From Roseobacter sp. (GTDB lineage Bacteria; Pseudomonadota; Alphaproteobacteria; Rhodobacterales; Rhodobacteraceae), in NCBI GenBank assembly GCA_015665415.1, contig JADFAE010000006.1:50917-114916 (forward strand): DNA of 64,000 bases, read 5' to 3'. Shown here piece after piece: positions 48,623-59,003 of the stretch; position 1 is the stretch's first letter, and every line of letters starts with the position of its first letter. Both the position numbers and the translations under genes were made by a program. Under the pieces are notes generated by a model. The model saw only the letters and a program-made list of their open reading frames with translations. It ran no database searches and was not told where the DNA came from.

Positions 48623-48651
48623 TTGACACAAAAGGGGAACATGAATAGAAC
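48623..48651 (+). promoter_or_regulatory. lexA promoter with SOS box
   Basis: TTGACA at 48623-48628 and a weak -10 TAGAAC at 48646-48651 are 17 bases apart. The sequence GAAC-ATGAATA-GAAC (48637-48651) is the complement of GTTC-N7-GTTC, the LexA site of alphaproteobacteria, and it covers the -10. LexA should therefore repress its own gene. Confidence 0.8.
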
Positions 48652-48683
48652 AAAACCAAGCCAAAGGTTGCGGAGGGACAAAC

Positions 48684-49415
48684 ATGCTGACCAAGAAGCA
48701 GTTGGATCTATTGGACTTCATTCACCGCCGTCTGCAACAGGACGGTGTTCCCCCCAGTTTTGACGAAATGAAGGTTGCACTTGATCTGCGCTCCAAATCG
48801 GGCATTCACCGTCTGATCACCGCCCTTGAGGAACGTGGCTTCATCCGGCGTCTGGCGCATCGGGCCAGGGCCATAGAAATTTTACGCCTTCCGGAAAATC
48901 TGGCTGGTGCCAGTGTTCCCCTTACACAAAAGGCTGCAACCGCATCGCCCGCCTCCTTTGGCACCCCTGCGACGCGGGGGCAGCCCGAACCAGACCGGGG
49001 CATTTCAGCACCATCCGCTGCGGTTATTGCCGCGATTGAGCTTCCGGTCATGGGCCGGATCGCGGCTGGCGTACCGATTGAAGCGATCAACCAGATCTCC
49101 CATCAAATCGCCATTCCGCAGACCATGCTGTCCTCCAGTGGCAAACACTATGCCCTCGAGGTTCGTGGAGATTCGATGATTGAGGCCGGTATCAATGACG
49201 GTGATATCGTGGTGATCCGTGAAACGGACACCGCAGATAATGGCGATATCGTTGTGGCCCTGGTTGCCAACGAAGAAGCGACGCTGAAGCGTTTGTTCCG
49301 CCGCAATGGCGCAATCGCTCTGGAGGCGGAAAATCCTGCGTATGAGACACGTACCTACCCCGAGGATCAGGTCAAGGTTCAGGGCCGTCTTGTCGGTCTG
49401 ATCCGCAGCTACTGA
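48684..49415 (+). CDS. lexA: LexA repressor
   Basis: 243 residues. The N-terminal winged helix ([40 protein letters not shown]) binds SOS boxes. The C-terminal peptidase has the self-cleavage Ala-Gly in [11 protein letters not shown], the nucleophile Ser in [13 protein letters not shown], and the catalytic Lys in [11 protein letters not shown]. The linker between the domains (about residues 75-110) is longer than in E. coli, as usual in Rhodobacterales. GGAGGG lies 6-7 bases upstream of the ATG. Its promoter carries its own operator. Confidence 0.96.
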   Translation: MLTKKQLDLLDFIHRRLQQDGVPPSFDEMKVALDLRSKSGIHRLITALEERGFIRRLAHRARAIEILRLPENLAGASVPLTQKAATASPASFGTPATRGQPEPDRGISAPSAAVIAAIELPVMGRIAAGVPIEAINQISHQIAIPQTMLSSSGKHYALEVRGDSMIEAGINDGDIVVIRETDTADNGDIVVALVANEEATLKRLFRRNGAIALEAENPAYETRTYPEDQVKVQGRLVGLIRSY

Positions 49416-49517
49416 CCTCTGGGAAATACCTAGGGGAAACATGTGGCCTGCTCAAACAGATCTTGATCCTGCACATCCCATAGGCCTCGCGGCATTCTAT
49501 CGGCCTGGCTCGCATGC

Positions 49518-51599
49518 CTAGGGGCGTGACCAGGGTCGGTTGCCTGCTTCACCGGCCGAGGTAATCAAGGCGCCATGCGGTGCAATTTCTATACTTCCAG
49601 TGTGCCGCAAAGTTTTTGGCTGCAGCACCAGGCAGGGACCGTCGAACTCCAGCGCCACATTGGATACGATCAGATCCTGCGCTGCGCAGCCCTTGATCAG
49701 CTCTGCCTGTCGCTTTCCGATGACATGGAACAGGGTAAAACCCGCCACTTCGATCCTTGGCACCGCATCTGTGGCTCCTGCTGTCTCCCCTGTCCCATGC
49801 CAGCGCAGCGCGGCTTGGGCCTGCGAGACCCGCTCGCCATCCGCCGCCAGCCAGGCCTTTGCAGTGAAATTCTGACTGCTGTCACGGGACAAGGCCCGCC
49901 CCTCAGGCATCATCACCCCGACCAGACCGCCATTTGAGGAAATCAAGACTTCGGGACGTGTGACCTCACTCCAGAACCCCAATGACAATCCAATCACCGC
50001 CAAGCCTGCCCATCGCAACCGCCCCTGCCACAACACGACAAACAGGCCTCCCAACGCCAGACAGGGCAACACCCAGCTCTCTGGAGTGGCGACACCGCTT
50101 TGCGCATTTGGCAATGCAGAGACCCAGGCCGCCACAGCCAGTATCCACTGCAGCCCCAGATCCATTACCCAAAACCCAAACGCCTCCAACCCGACTGCAG
50201 CCAGAAGGAATGTCAGAACTGCAGAGGGGACAACAATCAGCCCCATGATCGGAACCGCCAGAACATTCGCCAGCAACCCGAATTGCGCCAAGGTATTGAA
50301 ATGGGCGGCCCCAAATGGGGCCGTCGCAAGTCCAGCCACGGCCGAGGATACCAACACTGTCAAAACAGGGCGCAGCCAGTCAGGCCCCAGAGCCACCCTG
50401 TTGTCGCGGATCCAGCCAAAGACGGCCACCAGGGCAGTGGTAGCGGCAAAACTCATCTGAAATCCAGGGCTTAGCAGAGTTTCAGGGCGACGTAACAAGA
50501 CCAGGATAGCAGCAATAGCCACCGCGCGCAGGGAAAAGGCTCGCCGATCCAACAGCACAGCAACCAACATCACCAGCACCATGATAAAGGCGCGCTCGGT
50601 TGCAACATTGCCGCCAGAGAGGCTCAGATATAAGACAGCCGTGAACAAGGCCCCAACAGCTGCGATTTTCTTGACGTTGCAGCGCAGGGCCAGCGGCGGC
50701 ACCAGACAGAGACCAAAGCGCAAAAGCGCAAAGACGAATCCAGACAAAAGCCCCATATGAAGCCCCGAAATCGCCAGCAGATGCGCCAGATTGCTGCCTC
50801 TTAGGGCTTGCAGCACATCCTTGCTCACCCCGCTTCTGTCCCCGGTGATGATCGCCGCTGCAAAACCTCCGGTCCTGGGGCTCATGCGGCCCCGGATGGC
50901 GCGCGACAACTTATCCCGAAACCGCTGCAGCACAAGGTCGGTTTGTGCCGGTTGCAGCACCAGAACAGGGTTGCGCGTATAACCATTGGCCCCCAATTGG
51001 TGAAACCAGGCATAGCGGCGAAAATCAAAGCCACCTGGCTCGCTGGGACCCTGAGGGGGCATCAGATGTGCAGTGGTGCCTATAACTGCCCCGATAGGCG
51101 GCGCGTTCTGATCCGACACCAGGGAAATGCGCAGGCGATCCGGCGTTTCTTTGGGGGCAAGGCGCGCCAGTCGCAGCTGGTCAAGCGTCATCCGCAGGGC
51201 GTTGCTGCCGGAACGGTCGAGCGCAATCACGCGCCCCTCGACCGGCCCATAATAGCGAAACCCCAACACCGGAGCCTCAACCAGATGCACGCGCATCAGA
51301 GCCGTGGAAAACCCCATGGATATCAGAAGCATGGCCCAAGCAAATTGGGAGCGGCCATCCGCACAGCGCAGCAGGGGCAGCGCCAGGACGCCAACAAGAA
51401 TGACCAGTGAAAGCGTGAAAACTCCGGGATCCTCGGGCAGCCAAAAGAACAGACCGATCCCTCCCCCTAGGCACACAGGAACCCAGGGCAGAAAATGCCC
51501 GCGTTGCGCTTGCAGCGCGCGATCTATCATCAGCAGCGGCAGCATGCTTGCTCCAAGCCCCCCGGCTAGGTAGACAGGCGGAAAATCTACCCCATTCAT
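49518..51599 (-). CDS. comEC: ComEC/Rec2 family DNA-uptake membrane protein
   Basis: 693 residues. N-terminal hydrophobic segments and a soluble OB-like part (about 60-215) lead to the Competence domain with [20 protein letters not shown] and about eight membrane helices. The C-terminal region (after about 560) resembles a reduced metallo-lactamase-like part, but the HxHxDH zinc motif is not seen. ComEC forms the inner-membrane channel for single-stranded DNA in natural transformation. The start ATG 51599 lies 25 bases from the divergent gltX start and has GGAAA upstream; a longer frame to 51677 would overlap gltX. Confidence 0.88.
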   Translation of the reverse strand: MNGVDFPPVYLAGGLGASMLPLLMIDRALQAQRGHFLPWVPVCLGGGIGLFFWLPEDPGVFTLSLVILVGVLALPLLRCADGRSQFAWAMLLISMGFSTALMRVHLVEAPVLGFRYYGPVEGRVIALDRSGSNALRMTLDQLRLARLAPKETPDRLRISLVSDQNAPPIGAVIGTTAHLMPPQGPSEPGGFDFRRYAWFHQLGANGYTRNPVLVLQPAQTDLVLQRFRDKLSRAIRGRMSPRTGGFAAAIITGDRSGVSKDVLQALRGSNLAHLLAISGLHMGLLSGFVFALLRFGLCLVPPLALRCNVKKIAAVGALFTAVLYLSLSGGNVATERAFIMVLVMLVAVLLDRRAFSLRAVAIAAILVLLRRPETLLSPGFQMSFAATTALVAVFGWIRDNRVALGPDWLRPVLTVLVSSAVAGLATAPFGAAHFNTLAQFGLLANVLAVPIMGLIVVPSAVLTFLLAAVGLEAFGFWVMDLGLQWILAVAAWVSALPNAQSGVATPESWVLPCLALGGLFVVLWQGRLRWAGLAVIGLSLGFWSEVTRPEVLISSNGGLVGVMMPEGRALSRDSSQNFTAKAWLAADGERVSQAQAALRWHGTGETAGATDAVPRIEVAGFTLFHVIGKRQAELIKGCAAQDLIVSNVALEFDGPCLVLQPKTLRHTGSIEIAPHGALITSAGEAGNRPWSRP

Positions 51600-51623
51600 G
51601 GTTTCCAAAAGGTAAATCACCTC

Positions 51624-53024
51624 ATGTCCAAGCCGGTCGTCACCCGTTTCGCCCCCTCTCCTACAGGCTATTTGCATATTGGCGGCGCACGCACCGCGCT
51701 ATTTAACTGGCTTTTTGCGCGCGGTCGGGGCGGCAAGTTCCTGCTGCGCATCGAGGATACGGATCGGGCGCGATCCACCCCCGAGGCCACCGCCGCCATT
51801 TTGCAGGGCATGGCCTGGCTTGGTCTCGATCACGACGGCGACGTGGTGAGCCAGTTTGAAGGTGCCGCGCGTCACGCTGAGGTGGCGCAGCAGCTTCTCG
51901 CTGAAGGCAAGGCCTACAAGTGCTTTGCCAGCCAGGATGAGATTGCAGCCTTCCGCGATGCCGCCAAGGCCGCAGGACAATCGACCCTTTATCGCTCCCC
52001 CTGGCGCGATGCCGATGCCAGCACCCACCCGGAGGCCCCCTATGTGATCCGGATCAAGGCGCCAATGGACGGCGTCACCGTGATCAAGGACCAGGTGCAG
52101 GGCGATGTGACGATCAAAAATGATCAGCTGGACGACATGATCCTGCTGCGCTCGGACGGGACACCGGTCTACATGCTTGCGGTTGTGGTGGATGACCATG
52201 ACATGGGCGTGACCCATGTGATCCGCGGTGATGATCATCTCAACAATGCCGCCCGGCAAATGATGATCTACACAGCCATGGGCTGGGAGGTGCCGGTCTG
52301 GGCGCATATCCCGTTGATTCACGGCCCGGACGGCAAAAAGCTGTCCAAACGCCATGGTGCCCTGGGGGCGCAGGAATACCAGGCCATGGGCTATAGTGCG
52401 GCTGGCATGCGCAACTACCTGGCGCGCCTGGGCTGGAGCCACGGAGACGACGAATTCTTCAGTGACGCCCAGGCCCAAGAGTGGTTCGGGCTGGACGGTA
52501 TCGGCAAAAGCCCTGCGCGCTTTGATACAAAGAAGCTGGAAAACCTTTGCGGTCAACACAATGCAGCCAGTGATGATGCTGCGCTGCGGCAAGAGATTCA
52601 GGCCTTTCTGGCCGCGGCTGGGCAGCCACCGCTGGATGACGTGCAGTCAGAAAATCTTGAACGTGCGATGTATTGCCTCAAGGACCGCGCCAAGACTTTC
52701 CCGGACCTGATTGAAAAAGCACATTTTATCCTTGCTTCACGCCCGCTTGCACCGGATGAGAAAGCGGCCAAGGCCCTGGCAAATGTATCCGACGGTATAC
52801 TGAGTGAATTGACGCCGCAGCTGCAAAATGTTAGCTGGACCCGTGACGATCTTGAGGCGCTTCTCAATGCATTTGCAGAGGCCCATGACACCAAGTTCGG
52901 CAAACTGGCCGCCCCCCTGCGGGCCGTGTTGGCCGGACGTGCCGCAACACCTTCGGTGTTTGACATGATGCTGATCCTGGGCCGCGACGAAACCCTGGCC
53001 CGGCTCGCTGACGCTACAGGCTGA
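51624..53024 (+). CDS. gltX: Glutamyl-tRNA synthetase
   Basis: 466 residues, a class I synthetase charging tRNA-Glu. The HIGH motif appears as [20 protein letters not shown], and the KMSKS motif as [11 protein letters not shown]. The [19 protein letters not shown] segment is conserved in GluRS. The helical anticodon-binding domain occupies about 330-466. The gene is divergent from comEC, and the two promoters must overlap in a 24-base gap or extend into coding sequence. Confidence 0.96.
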   Translation: MSKPVVTRFAPSPTGYLHIGGARTALFNWLFARGRGGKFLLRIEDTDRARSTPEATAAILQGMAWLGLDHDGDVVSQFEGAARHAEVAQQLLAEGKAYKCFASQDEIAAFRDAAKAAGQSTLYRSPWRDADASTHPEAPYVIRIKAPMDGVTVIKDQVQGDVTIKNDQLDDMILLRSDGTPVYMLAVVVDDHDMGVTHVIRGDDHLNNAARQMMIYTAMGWEVPVWAHIPLIHGPDGKKLSKRHGALGAQEYQAMGYSAAGMRNYLARLGWSHGDDEFFSDAQAQEWFGLDGIGKSPARFDTKKLENLCGQHNAASDDAALRQEIQAFLAAAGQPPLDDVQSENLERAMYCLKDRAKTFPDLIEKAHFILASRPLAPDEKAAKALANVSDGILSELTPQLQNVSWTRDDLEALLNAFAEAHDTKFGKLAAPLRAVLAGRAATPSVFDMMLILGRDETLARLADATG

Positions 53025-53067
53025 TCCTGTCCTTAATTGGTCAGTAAGCCTGTTCCTATAATACCGC

Positions 53068-53090
53068 ACCTGCGCGATCCGCGCGCAGGT
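53068..53090 (+). terminator. Hairpin after gltX
   Basis: ACCTGCGCG-ATCCG-CGCGCAGGT is a 9-bp perfect stem. The T-run is weak (TTCTGCC). A smaller CCCGG/CCGGG repeat follows at 53106-53124. Confidence 0.5.
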
Positions 53091-53157
53091 TCTGCCTGCA
53101 CCATGCCCGGGATAAAATTCCGGGTATTCGTGCCTGATGATACAGGAAGGAACATCT

Positions 53158-54453
53158 ATGACCGAGACCAAAAAAACCGCCAAGCTCAGCCTCAATGGTC
53201 AAGACTACGAGCTGCCAATTTTCTCGCCCACAGCGGGACCTGATGTTCTGGACATCCGTAAACTCTATGCCGAGGCCGGTGTTTTCACCTATGATCCCGG
53301 CTTTACCTCGACCGCAAGCTGCGACAGCACCATCACCTATATCGATGGCGCCAAAGGTGAGCTGCTGCACCGTGGTTATCCAATCGATCAACTGGCGGGT
53401 AAGTCCCACTATCTGGAAGTCTGCTACCTGCTGTTTTACGGCGAACTGCCAACCGCCACCCAGCTGGAAGATTTCGAAGCCCGCGTGACCCGTCACACCA
53501 TGGTGCACGAGCAGATGCACAACTTCTTCCGTGGCTTCCGCCGGGATGCGCATCCGATGGCGACCCTGGTGGGTGTGGTCGGGGCGATGTCTGCCTTCTA
53601 TCACGATTCCACCGATATCGCCGATCCCTGGCAGCGCGAAGTGGCCTCGATCCGCCTGATTGCCAAGCTGCCCACCATTGCGGCGATGGCTTACAAATAC
53701 TCGATAGGTCAGCCCTTCGTTTATCCCAAAAACGATCTGGATTACGCAGCCAACTTCCTGCACATGTGTTTCTCGGTTCCGGCCGAAGAATATCACGTGA
53801 ACCCGATCCTGAGCCGCGCCATGGACCGCATCTTTACGCTGCATGCGGATCACGAGCAGAACGCCTCGACCTCGACCGTGCGTCTGGCCTCCTCTTCCGG
53901 CGCCAACCCCTTTGCCTGTATCGCGGCCGGCATTGCCTGTCTCTGGGGTCCTGCCCACGGCGGCGCCAACCAGGCCTGCCTGGAGATGCTTAAGGAAATC
54001 GGCAGTGTTGATCGCATCCCTGAGTTCATCGCCCGCGCCAAGGACAAGAGTGACCCCTTCCGTCTGATGGGCTTTGGCCACCGCGTCTACAAGAACACCG
54101 ACCCGCGTGCGACCGTGTTGAAACAGTCTGCCGACGAAGTTCTGGAACTGCTGGGTGTTGAAAACAACCCGCTGTTGCAGGTTGCCAAGGAGCTGGAGCA
54201 AACCGCGCTGAACGACCCCTACTTCAAAGAGAAGAAATTGTTCCCGAATGTCGACTTCTATTCGGGTATCATTCTTGAGGCCATGGGTTTCCCGACCTCG
54301 ATGTTCACCCCGATCTTTGCCCTCTCGCGCACCGTTGGCTGGATTTCGCAGTGGAAAGAAATGATTGCCGATCCTCAGAACAAGATCGGCCGTCCGCGTC
54401 AGCTCTATCTGGGCCAGACCCCACGCGACTATGTAGACATCGAAAACCGCTAA
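53158..54453 (+). CDS. gltA: Citrate synthase
   Basis: 431 residues, type II hexameric citrate synthase of the TCA cycle. The catalytic His residues lie in [16 protein letters not shown] and [15 protein letters not shown], and the catalytic Asp in [33 protein letters not shown] is the standard N-terminal signature. ATG 53158 has AGGAAGGAA about 6 bases upstream. A terminator with seven T closes the gene. Confidence 0.97.
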   Translation: MTETKKTAKLSLNGQDYELPIFSPTAGPDVLDIRKLYAEAGVFTYDPGFTSTASCDSTITYIDGAKGELLHRGYPIDQLAGKSHYLEVCYLLFYGELPTATQLEDFEARVTRHTMVHEQMHNFFRGFRRDAHPMATLVGVVGAMSAFYHDSTDIADPWQREVASIRLIAKLPTIAAMAYKYSIGQPFVYPKNDLDYAANFLHMCFSVPAEEYHVNPILSRAMDRIFTLHADHEQNASTSTVRLASSSGANPFACIAAGIACLWGPAHGGANQACLEMLKEIGSVDRIPEFIARAKDKSDPFRLMGFGHRVYKNTDPRATVLKQSADEVLELLGVENNPLLQVAKELEQTALNDPYFKEKKLFPNVDFYSGIILEAMGFPTSMFTPIFALSRTVGWISQWKEMIADPQNKIGRPRQLYLGQTPRDYVDIENR

Positions 54454-54476
54454 GGTGGCCCCTGTCAAAACCCTCA

Positions 54477-54506
54477 AAGCCTCGCCCCTGCGGCGGGGCT
54501 TTTTTT
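54477..54506 (+). terminator. Intrinsic terminator of gltA
   Basis: GCCTCGCC-CCTGC-GGCGGGGC, an 8-bp stem with one G-T pair, followed by seven T. Confidence 0.9.
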
Positions 54507-54751
54507 GATCGATTTTTCATTTTGCGGTGCAGCAATTAGGGGCAGAGATCTGGTTTTTGCACTGGCCCCTGCGGGGCTCCTTAGTCTGCGGATCGAGAAC
54601 CTAGCCCGGATCAGGGCCCGGGCTCCGGCCAATTCAGGTGTTTGTTTCCAAACGGGAGGCAATCAGGATGATTTCACACAATTGATCCACTGCTTCCGCT
54701 TAATTTTGTTCGATTTTCACTCAACTTCACTTGTTCCCTTCCGAGGCAGAT

Positions 54752-54769
54752 TTATGGTTTCCACCATAA
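54752..54769. promoter_or_regulatory. Inverted repeat before the first small RTX gene, possible operator
   Basis: TTATGG-TTTCCA-CCATAA is a perfect 6-bp-arm repeat, ending 30 bases before the start of the gene at 54800. The rest of the gap from gltA (54507-54799) shows no gene. Confidence 0.4.
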
Positions 54770-54799
54770 GGTTAACGAGATTCTGCGGGGGACTATTTT

Positions 54800-55660
54800 A
54801 TGGTGTGGATGGCACTTATTGGGCTCAGCCTGGTGGCTGGGATTGCCTTCATGGTGGACGATGACGACGATACGGCGTCTGAGACCGGGGGCGGTTCTGA
54901 AACCGGTGGCGGCAGCAGCACGGGTGACGGCGAAGAGATTTTGGGAACAGCCCAAGCGGATGACCTGATCGGAAGCGATGGCGATGACGAGATTTTTGCC
55001 CGCGAGGGCAACGACATTACCGAAGGCCGCAATGGCGATGACCGAATTTTTGCCCATGATGGCGACGATATTCTGATTGGCGGCGAAGGCGACGATTTCA
55101 TGCGCGGTGGCGACGGTGACGACGTAATTCTGGATCATGAGGGCAGCGATACCATTTACGGCGATGCCGGCAATGACTCCATCATCGCCACCAGCGCCAT
55201 TGATGGCGAAGAACTGGTGCGCATCTCCCGCGACATCGCCAGCGGTGGTGGCTCCACGCTGGAGGATCTGAATGACCTCTATGCCTTTGACGACGACACT
55301 GATGCGCAGGGGGACACCATCTATGGCGGTCTTGGCGATGACGCCATCATTGCCGGGGATGACGATGTGGTCACTCTGGGAGAGGGCAATGATACAATTG
55401 GTGTCGGGGATTGGATGCACCCCGGCGCCGAAGCTGTTGTGGTCACCGATTTCGACGTCACCGAAGACACGCTGGTCTATTCCCATGATGGGCAGGGTAC
55501 GCCGCCCAACCTGTCTCTGGTCTATACCGATCTGGTAGATGGCGACACGTACCTCTATGCGGATGGGCTGCAGGTTGCCCGGATCGAGGGCATTGGCAAC
55601 AGGATCAGCCTCAGCGATGTGAGCATTGTGGAGCGCTCTGGCGCGCCGCTGCTCAGCTGA
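54800..55660 (+). CDS. Small RTX-type calcium-binding protein with N-terminal membrane segment (first of pair)
   Basis: 286 residues. MVWMALIGLSLVAGIAFMV is one hydrophobic helix with no positive charge before it, followed at once by five Asp and a Gly/Ser/Thr-rich spacer (about 25-45). RTX-like repeats follow (about 46-130): GSDGDDEIF, REGNDITEG, GEGDDFMRG, GDGDDVILD. Then come an insert with DIASGGGSTLEDLNDL, more repeats (GGLGDDAII), and a C-terminal block VVTDFDVTEDTLVY like the end of secreted RTX proteins. A membrane-anchored surface protein is an inference. It has a paralogue immediately downstream. The function is unknown. Confidence 0.75.
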   Translation: MVWMALIGLSLVAGIAFMVDDDDDTASETGGGSETGGGSSTGDGEEILGTAQADDLIGSDGDDEIFAREGNDITEGRNGDDRIFAHDGDDILIGGEGDDFMRGGDGDDVILDHEGSDTIYGDAGNDSIIATSAIDGEELVRISRDIASGGGSTLEDLNDLYAFDDDTDAQGDTIYGGLGDDAIIAGDDDVVTLGEGNDTIGVGDWMHPGAEAVVVTDFDVTEDTLVYSHDGQGTPPNLSLVYTDLVDGDTYLYADGLQVARIEGIGNRISLSDVSIVERSGAPLLS

Positions 55661-55998
55661 CCAAGACTTTGAATACAAACGAGCCCTCTCAAACGCGTTT
55701 TGCGGGGGCTTATGCATTGGCAAGGCCCCTTGCCGATCCCCGCCAGTGTTTTTCAGGGGATCGGCCACCGAACTCTGGCAGCCTGTGGCCCGCTAAATAC
55801 AAAGGCTGATCTTCTGACAATTGATCAGACTAAGACCGCGAGCCTTGATCGGTTCCAATTACGAAACAATTTCAACATGAACCATATATTGTTGACGCAA
55901 GGTCCTGGAATTCCCAAAACTTCTATTAAAATTTGCTTGTCTGGCGGATTGGTTGCCCATTAGGTTCAACTCAATGGTTTTTTCCAAGGGGTAATTTC
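55661..55998. other. Intergenic region between the two small RTX genes
   Basis: About 340 bases, more AT-rich toward the right. It holds AAACGCGTTT (about 55692-55702) after the first gene but no clear intrinsic terminator, and AAGGGG before the second gene. No coding sequence is supported, so the second RTX gene may have its own promoter here. Confidence 0.4.
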
Positions 55999-56919
55999 AT
56001 GTTGTGGATGGCGCTTGTTGGCCTTGGGCTGGTGGCTGGGATCGTATTGATTACAGATGACGACGACGAGACTGCTGCCGATACCGGTGGCGGGTCGGAT
56101 AGCGACGGTGGAACCGACACTGGGGGAGGTAGCAATATCGACCCATTTATCGGCGACAGCAGCAATGACACCATTGCAGGCGACGATGCCGACAATACCA
56201 TCCTTGGCAAAAACGGTACGGATGATCTGGACGGCAATCTGGGTGATGACCGTATCTTTGGCGACGGCGGCGACGACAGCGTTGACGGTGGCGCAGGCAA
56301 TGACAGTGTCTATGGTGGGCACGGTGATGATCTTGTCATGGGCGGGGAAGACGATGATCTGAACCGTGGCGGACGCGACAAGGATGTCCTGATCGACGCC
56401 ACCGGCACCGACACCCTCTATGGCGACGCCGGGGCTGACCTGATAATTGCCAGCGGCACCATGGATGCCGCCGCCCAGACAGCTTTCGAGGCCAACCCAA
56501 CCCCCGAAAACGGCATCGGCAACCTGCTGGACCAGCTGCAAATCGATTTTTCGGCCGATAGCGACACCGAAGGTGATCGTGTCTATGGCGGCATCGGTGA
56601 TGATACTGTTGTCTTTGGTGTCAACGACACTGTCAGCGGCGGTGAAGGGGCTGATACCCTGGTAACCGCCTCCTGGCTGGAAGGGCAGGAAGCCGCCACC
56701 GTGACAGATTTTGATCCAGCCGAGGATCAGCTGGTCTATGCCTATGATCCCGCCGACGGCGAACCTGTCTTGACCATGGAGCTGGTGGAACAGGAAGATG
56801 GCAGCACCAATGCCGTGGTGTCCGCCAATGGCCAAATTGTGCTGCGCCTGCAGGACCAGGATGAGAGTTTTGACCTGGCGGAACATATTCTGTTGGTTAA
56901 CGGTGTCCGCGCGGCCTGA
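55999..56919 (+). CDS. Small RTX-type calcium-binding protein with N-terminal membrane segment (second of pair)
   Basis: 306 residues with the same plan as the gene before it. There is an N-terminal helix MLWMALVGLGLVAGIVLIT, then DDDDE, a Gly/Ser/Thr spacer and RTX-like repeats (GDGGDDSVD, GGAGNDSVY, GGHGDDLVM). A central insert includes NGIGNLLDQLQIDF, and the C-terminal part has ATVTDFDPAEDQLVYAY. The shared N-terminus and the shared VTDFD..ED.LVY element show tandem duplication followed by divergence. AAGGGG lies 7-8 bases before ATG 55999; the longer frame to 55933 adds unrelated residues. The function is unknown. Confidence 0.75.
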   Translation: MLWMALVGLGLVAGIVLITDDDDETAADTGGGSDSDGGTDTGGGSNIDPFIGDSSNDTIAGDDADNTILGKNGTDDLDGNLGDDRIFGDGGDDSVDGGAGNDSVYGGHGDDLVMGGEDDDLNRGGRDKDVLIDATGTDTLYGDAGADLIIASGTMDAAAQTAFEANPTPENGIGNLLDQLQIDFSADSDTEGDRVYGGIGDDTVVFGVNDTVSGGEGADTLVTASWLEGQEAATVTDFDPAEDQLVYAYDPADGEPVLTMELVEQEDGSTNAVVSANGQIVLRLQDQDESFDLAEHILLVNGVRAA

Positions 56920-56943
56920 CCAGGGCCCGGAACCGTCAAATAC

Positions 56944-56988
56944 ACCGCCTGCGTTGGACCAGACAGTCTGGCGCAGGCGGTTTCTTTT
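56944..56988 (+). terminator. Intrinsic terminator after the second small RTX gene
   Basis: ACCGCCTGCG/CGCAGGCGGT forms a 10-bp outer stem with an inner CCAGAC/GTCTGG stem, followed by TTCTTTTT. Confidence 0.85.
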
Positions 56989-57142
56989 TGGCGCAAGCAA
57001 TGACTTGAAGCCAAGCTCTGTTGGCGTGCGCCCAGAAAATCGGCCTCAACAAAACCGAGCGGCAGAGATCAGTTGGTTTTCTCAGAAAAGGCCAATCCAA
57101 AAGACGGCTCACAGCTCCTTGCTCAATTTTGCCACTACGCAG

Positions 57143-58072
57143 TCAGGCCGAGGCCTGCATCCGCGCCAGCGCCGACGCAGGTGCTTGTGCCGGACGCATG
57201 ATAAGTGACAGATCGGCATCATTGGCGCAGGGCACCTCATTGGACAGGATCAAGCTGGACATCGAGCGCTTGGAAATACCGAAAGCCTTGAGCAATTCGG
57301 CGTCCTGATGCGGCCGAAACTCCCCCTGAGAGTCGGGGTCAGACAGGTATTTCCCGATCACCGTTGGCACACGGGTGGTTTGCAGGCCAGAATTCTTGAG
57401 GATCGACCAGAAGAACGCATCACCCATGGAGCGGATCAGATCCCCATTGTTGAAGTAGGACGGATACCATTTCCCGATGGCATGCGCGCTCCACAGGGTC
57501 GAAGGTCCAAAAGTGCCCCTCTCTCCTGTGCCGCTGCCTAGTCGTAGTTGGGTGTCGCGCACCGGCGGCCAGGCCGGTTTGAAATGGGTAAAACTGGGGT
57601 CTGCCAAATCAAATGGGTCCGCCATGTCGGCTTCATCAAAGCAGATTTCCCACTCACCACAGACCAGAGCAGAACCGGTTTCCAAAGCCGTGCCAGCCAA
57701 CAAGCCAACAGCGTCTCGCGCCAGACGATCATCCATATTGAGGTTCATCACATAGGGCGTTGTCGAAAGCGCAACCCCCGCAGACCAGGCCTCATAGATG
57801 CTCAGCGGTTCGTCAAAGCTATGCCAGGGCGCATCCAGCCAGCCCGGGGCGGTATCCCCATTGTCAAAAATATAGCATGGGCGCACCGTCAATGTCTGTG
57901 ATTTCAAATTTTCCCAGTGCGCGCGCAACAGGTCCAGCTTGTTTTTCTGTTGATGCCAGACCGCGCAAAAGACGGTCACGATAGGCTGGTCGGTCTGATC
58001 GGAGCCTGGCAGATTATGAGATGTGTATTCCACGACGTGAGATCCCAAAACAAATATGCGCCGGAAGGACAT
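57143..58072 (-). CDS. Glycosyltransferase-like protein (GT-A fold)
   Basis: About 309 residues. The layout suggests a family 2-like nucleotide-sugar transferase: a beta strand PIVTVFCAVWHQQKNKLD, an early IFDNGD, EAWSAGVALSTTPYVMNLNMDDRL with an Asp-Asp pair where GT2 enzymes carry DxD, then ALVCGEWEICFDEAD and PSTLWSAHAIGKWYPSYFNNG. No signal peptide is evident. The start is uncertain: ATG 58072 has GGGAGG directly adjacent, which is too close for normal initiation, so a nearby start may be used. It is convergent with the small RTX pair. The donor and acceptor sugars are unknown. Confidence 0.55.
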   Translation of the reverse strand: MSFRRIFVLGSHVVEYTSHNLPGSDQTDQPIVTVFCAVWHQQKNKLDLLRAHWENLKSQTLTVRPCYIFDNGDTAPGWLDAPWHSFDEPLSIYEAWSAGVALSTTPYVMNLNMDDRLARDAVGLLAGTALETGSALVCGEWEICFDEADMADPFDLADPSFTHFKPAWPPVRDTQLRLGSGTGERGTFGPSTLWSAHAIGKWYPSYFNNGDLIRSMGDAFFWSILKNSGLQTTRVPTVIGKYLSDPDSQGEFRPHQDAELLKAFGISKRSMSSLILSNEVPCANDADLSLIMRPAQAPASALARMQASA

Positions 58073-58116
58073 CCTCCCAACGCATAGAATTTTAGAGGAT
58101 CTTGGCAAATTGCCCG

Positions 58117-58893
58117 TTAACGGCCTTCGAATTTGGCCGGGCGTTTTTCAAGAAAGGCGGTGACGCCTTCGTGGAAGTCACGGCTTTTGCCGCATTCGCC
58201 CTGTAGATGCGCCTCCACCGACAGCTGTTCTGGCAGGCTATTGCCAGAGCTGTGGCGGATAGCCGTCTTGATGGCACCAAAGGCCTTGGTTGGACCATTG
58301 GCCAGATAGGTCGCGCGGGCCCGCCATTGGCTGTCGAATTCAGCGTCAGGTACGGCCTCCCAGATCATGCCCCAATCGCTGGCCTGTTTGGCAGTGATCT
58401 TGTCGGCAAACAGCGCCGCCCCCATGGCCTTGGCCATGCCCATCTGCCGCGGCAGGAACCAGGTACCACCGGCATCGGGCATCAACCCGATACGGGCAAA
58501 GGCCTGCAGAAAATAGGCGCTTTCGGTGGCAATCACCACATCCGCCGCCAAGGCGAGATTGGCACCGGCCCCCGCGACTGGACCATTGACCACAGACAGG
58601 GTTGGAACCGGGCAGTTATAGATCGCCTCCAACATCGGCGTATATTCATCGCGCAGCGTACGCTCCATGTCGATATCGGCATTGCCGGAGGCGTCGCTCA
58701 GGTCCTGGCCAGAACAAAAGGCATCACCTGCCCCGGTCAGCACCACCGCGCGCGCCTCAGCGGCGGCCCGCTTCATCGCATGGGTGACTTCGGCGCGCAT
58801 CTGACTGGTCAGCGCATTCATCTTGGAGGGCCGGTTCAAGGTGACAATCGCCAGGCCGTCCTCAAGCGTGTACAGGATTTCGGTATAGTCCAT
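58117..58893 (-). CDS. Enoyl-CoA hydratase/isomerase family protein, PaaG-like
   Basis: 258 residues of the crotonase fold. Motifs are LNRPSKMNALTSQM, LTGAGDAFCSGQDLSDAS (the GQDL oxyanion loop typical of PaaG/PaaB-type enzymes), VNGPVAGAGANLALAADVV and IGLMPDAGGTWFLPRQMG, with the Asp of PDAGG at the position of the PaaG isomerase acid. This suggests 1,2-epoxyphenylacetyl-CoA isomerase or a related enzyme, but no other phenylacetate gene is in the window. It follows ccmH by 110 bases. ATG 58893 is preferred over the TTG just before it. Confidence 0.82.
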   Translation of the reverse strand: MDYTEILYTLEDGLAIVTLNRPSKMNALTSQMRAEVTHAMKRAAAEARAVVLTGAGDAFCSGQDLSDASGNADIDMERTLRDEYTPMLEAIYNCPVPTLSVVNGPVAGAGANLALAADVVIATESAYFLQAFARIGLMPDAGGTWFLPRQMGMAKAMGAALFADKITAKQASDWGMIWEAVPDAEFDSQWRARATYLANGPTKAFGAIKTAIRHSSGNSLPEQLSVEAHLQGECGKSRDFHEGVTAFLEKRPAKFEGR

Positions 58894-59003
58894 CAAAGCC
58901 TCATGTTTCCAACGCGCGGGCCTTCGGGCCCAAGATCACGGATCATCGTGACGTAAAGATGCAGGTCCGAAAAGCCGGACCCGGCGTCACAGCGACACTG
59001 TTT

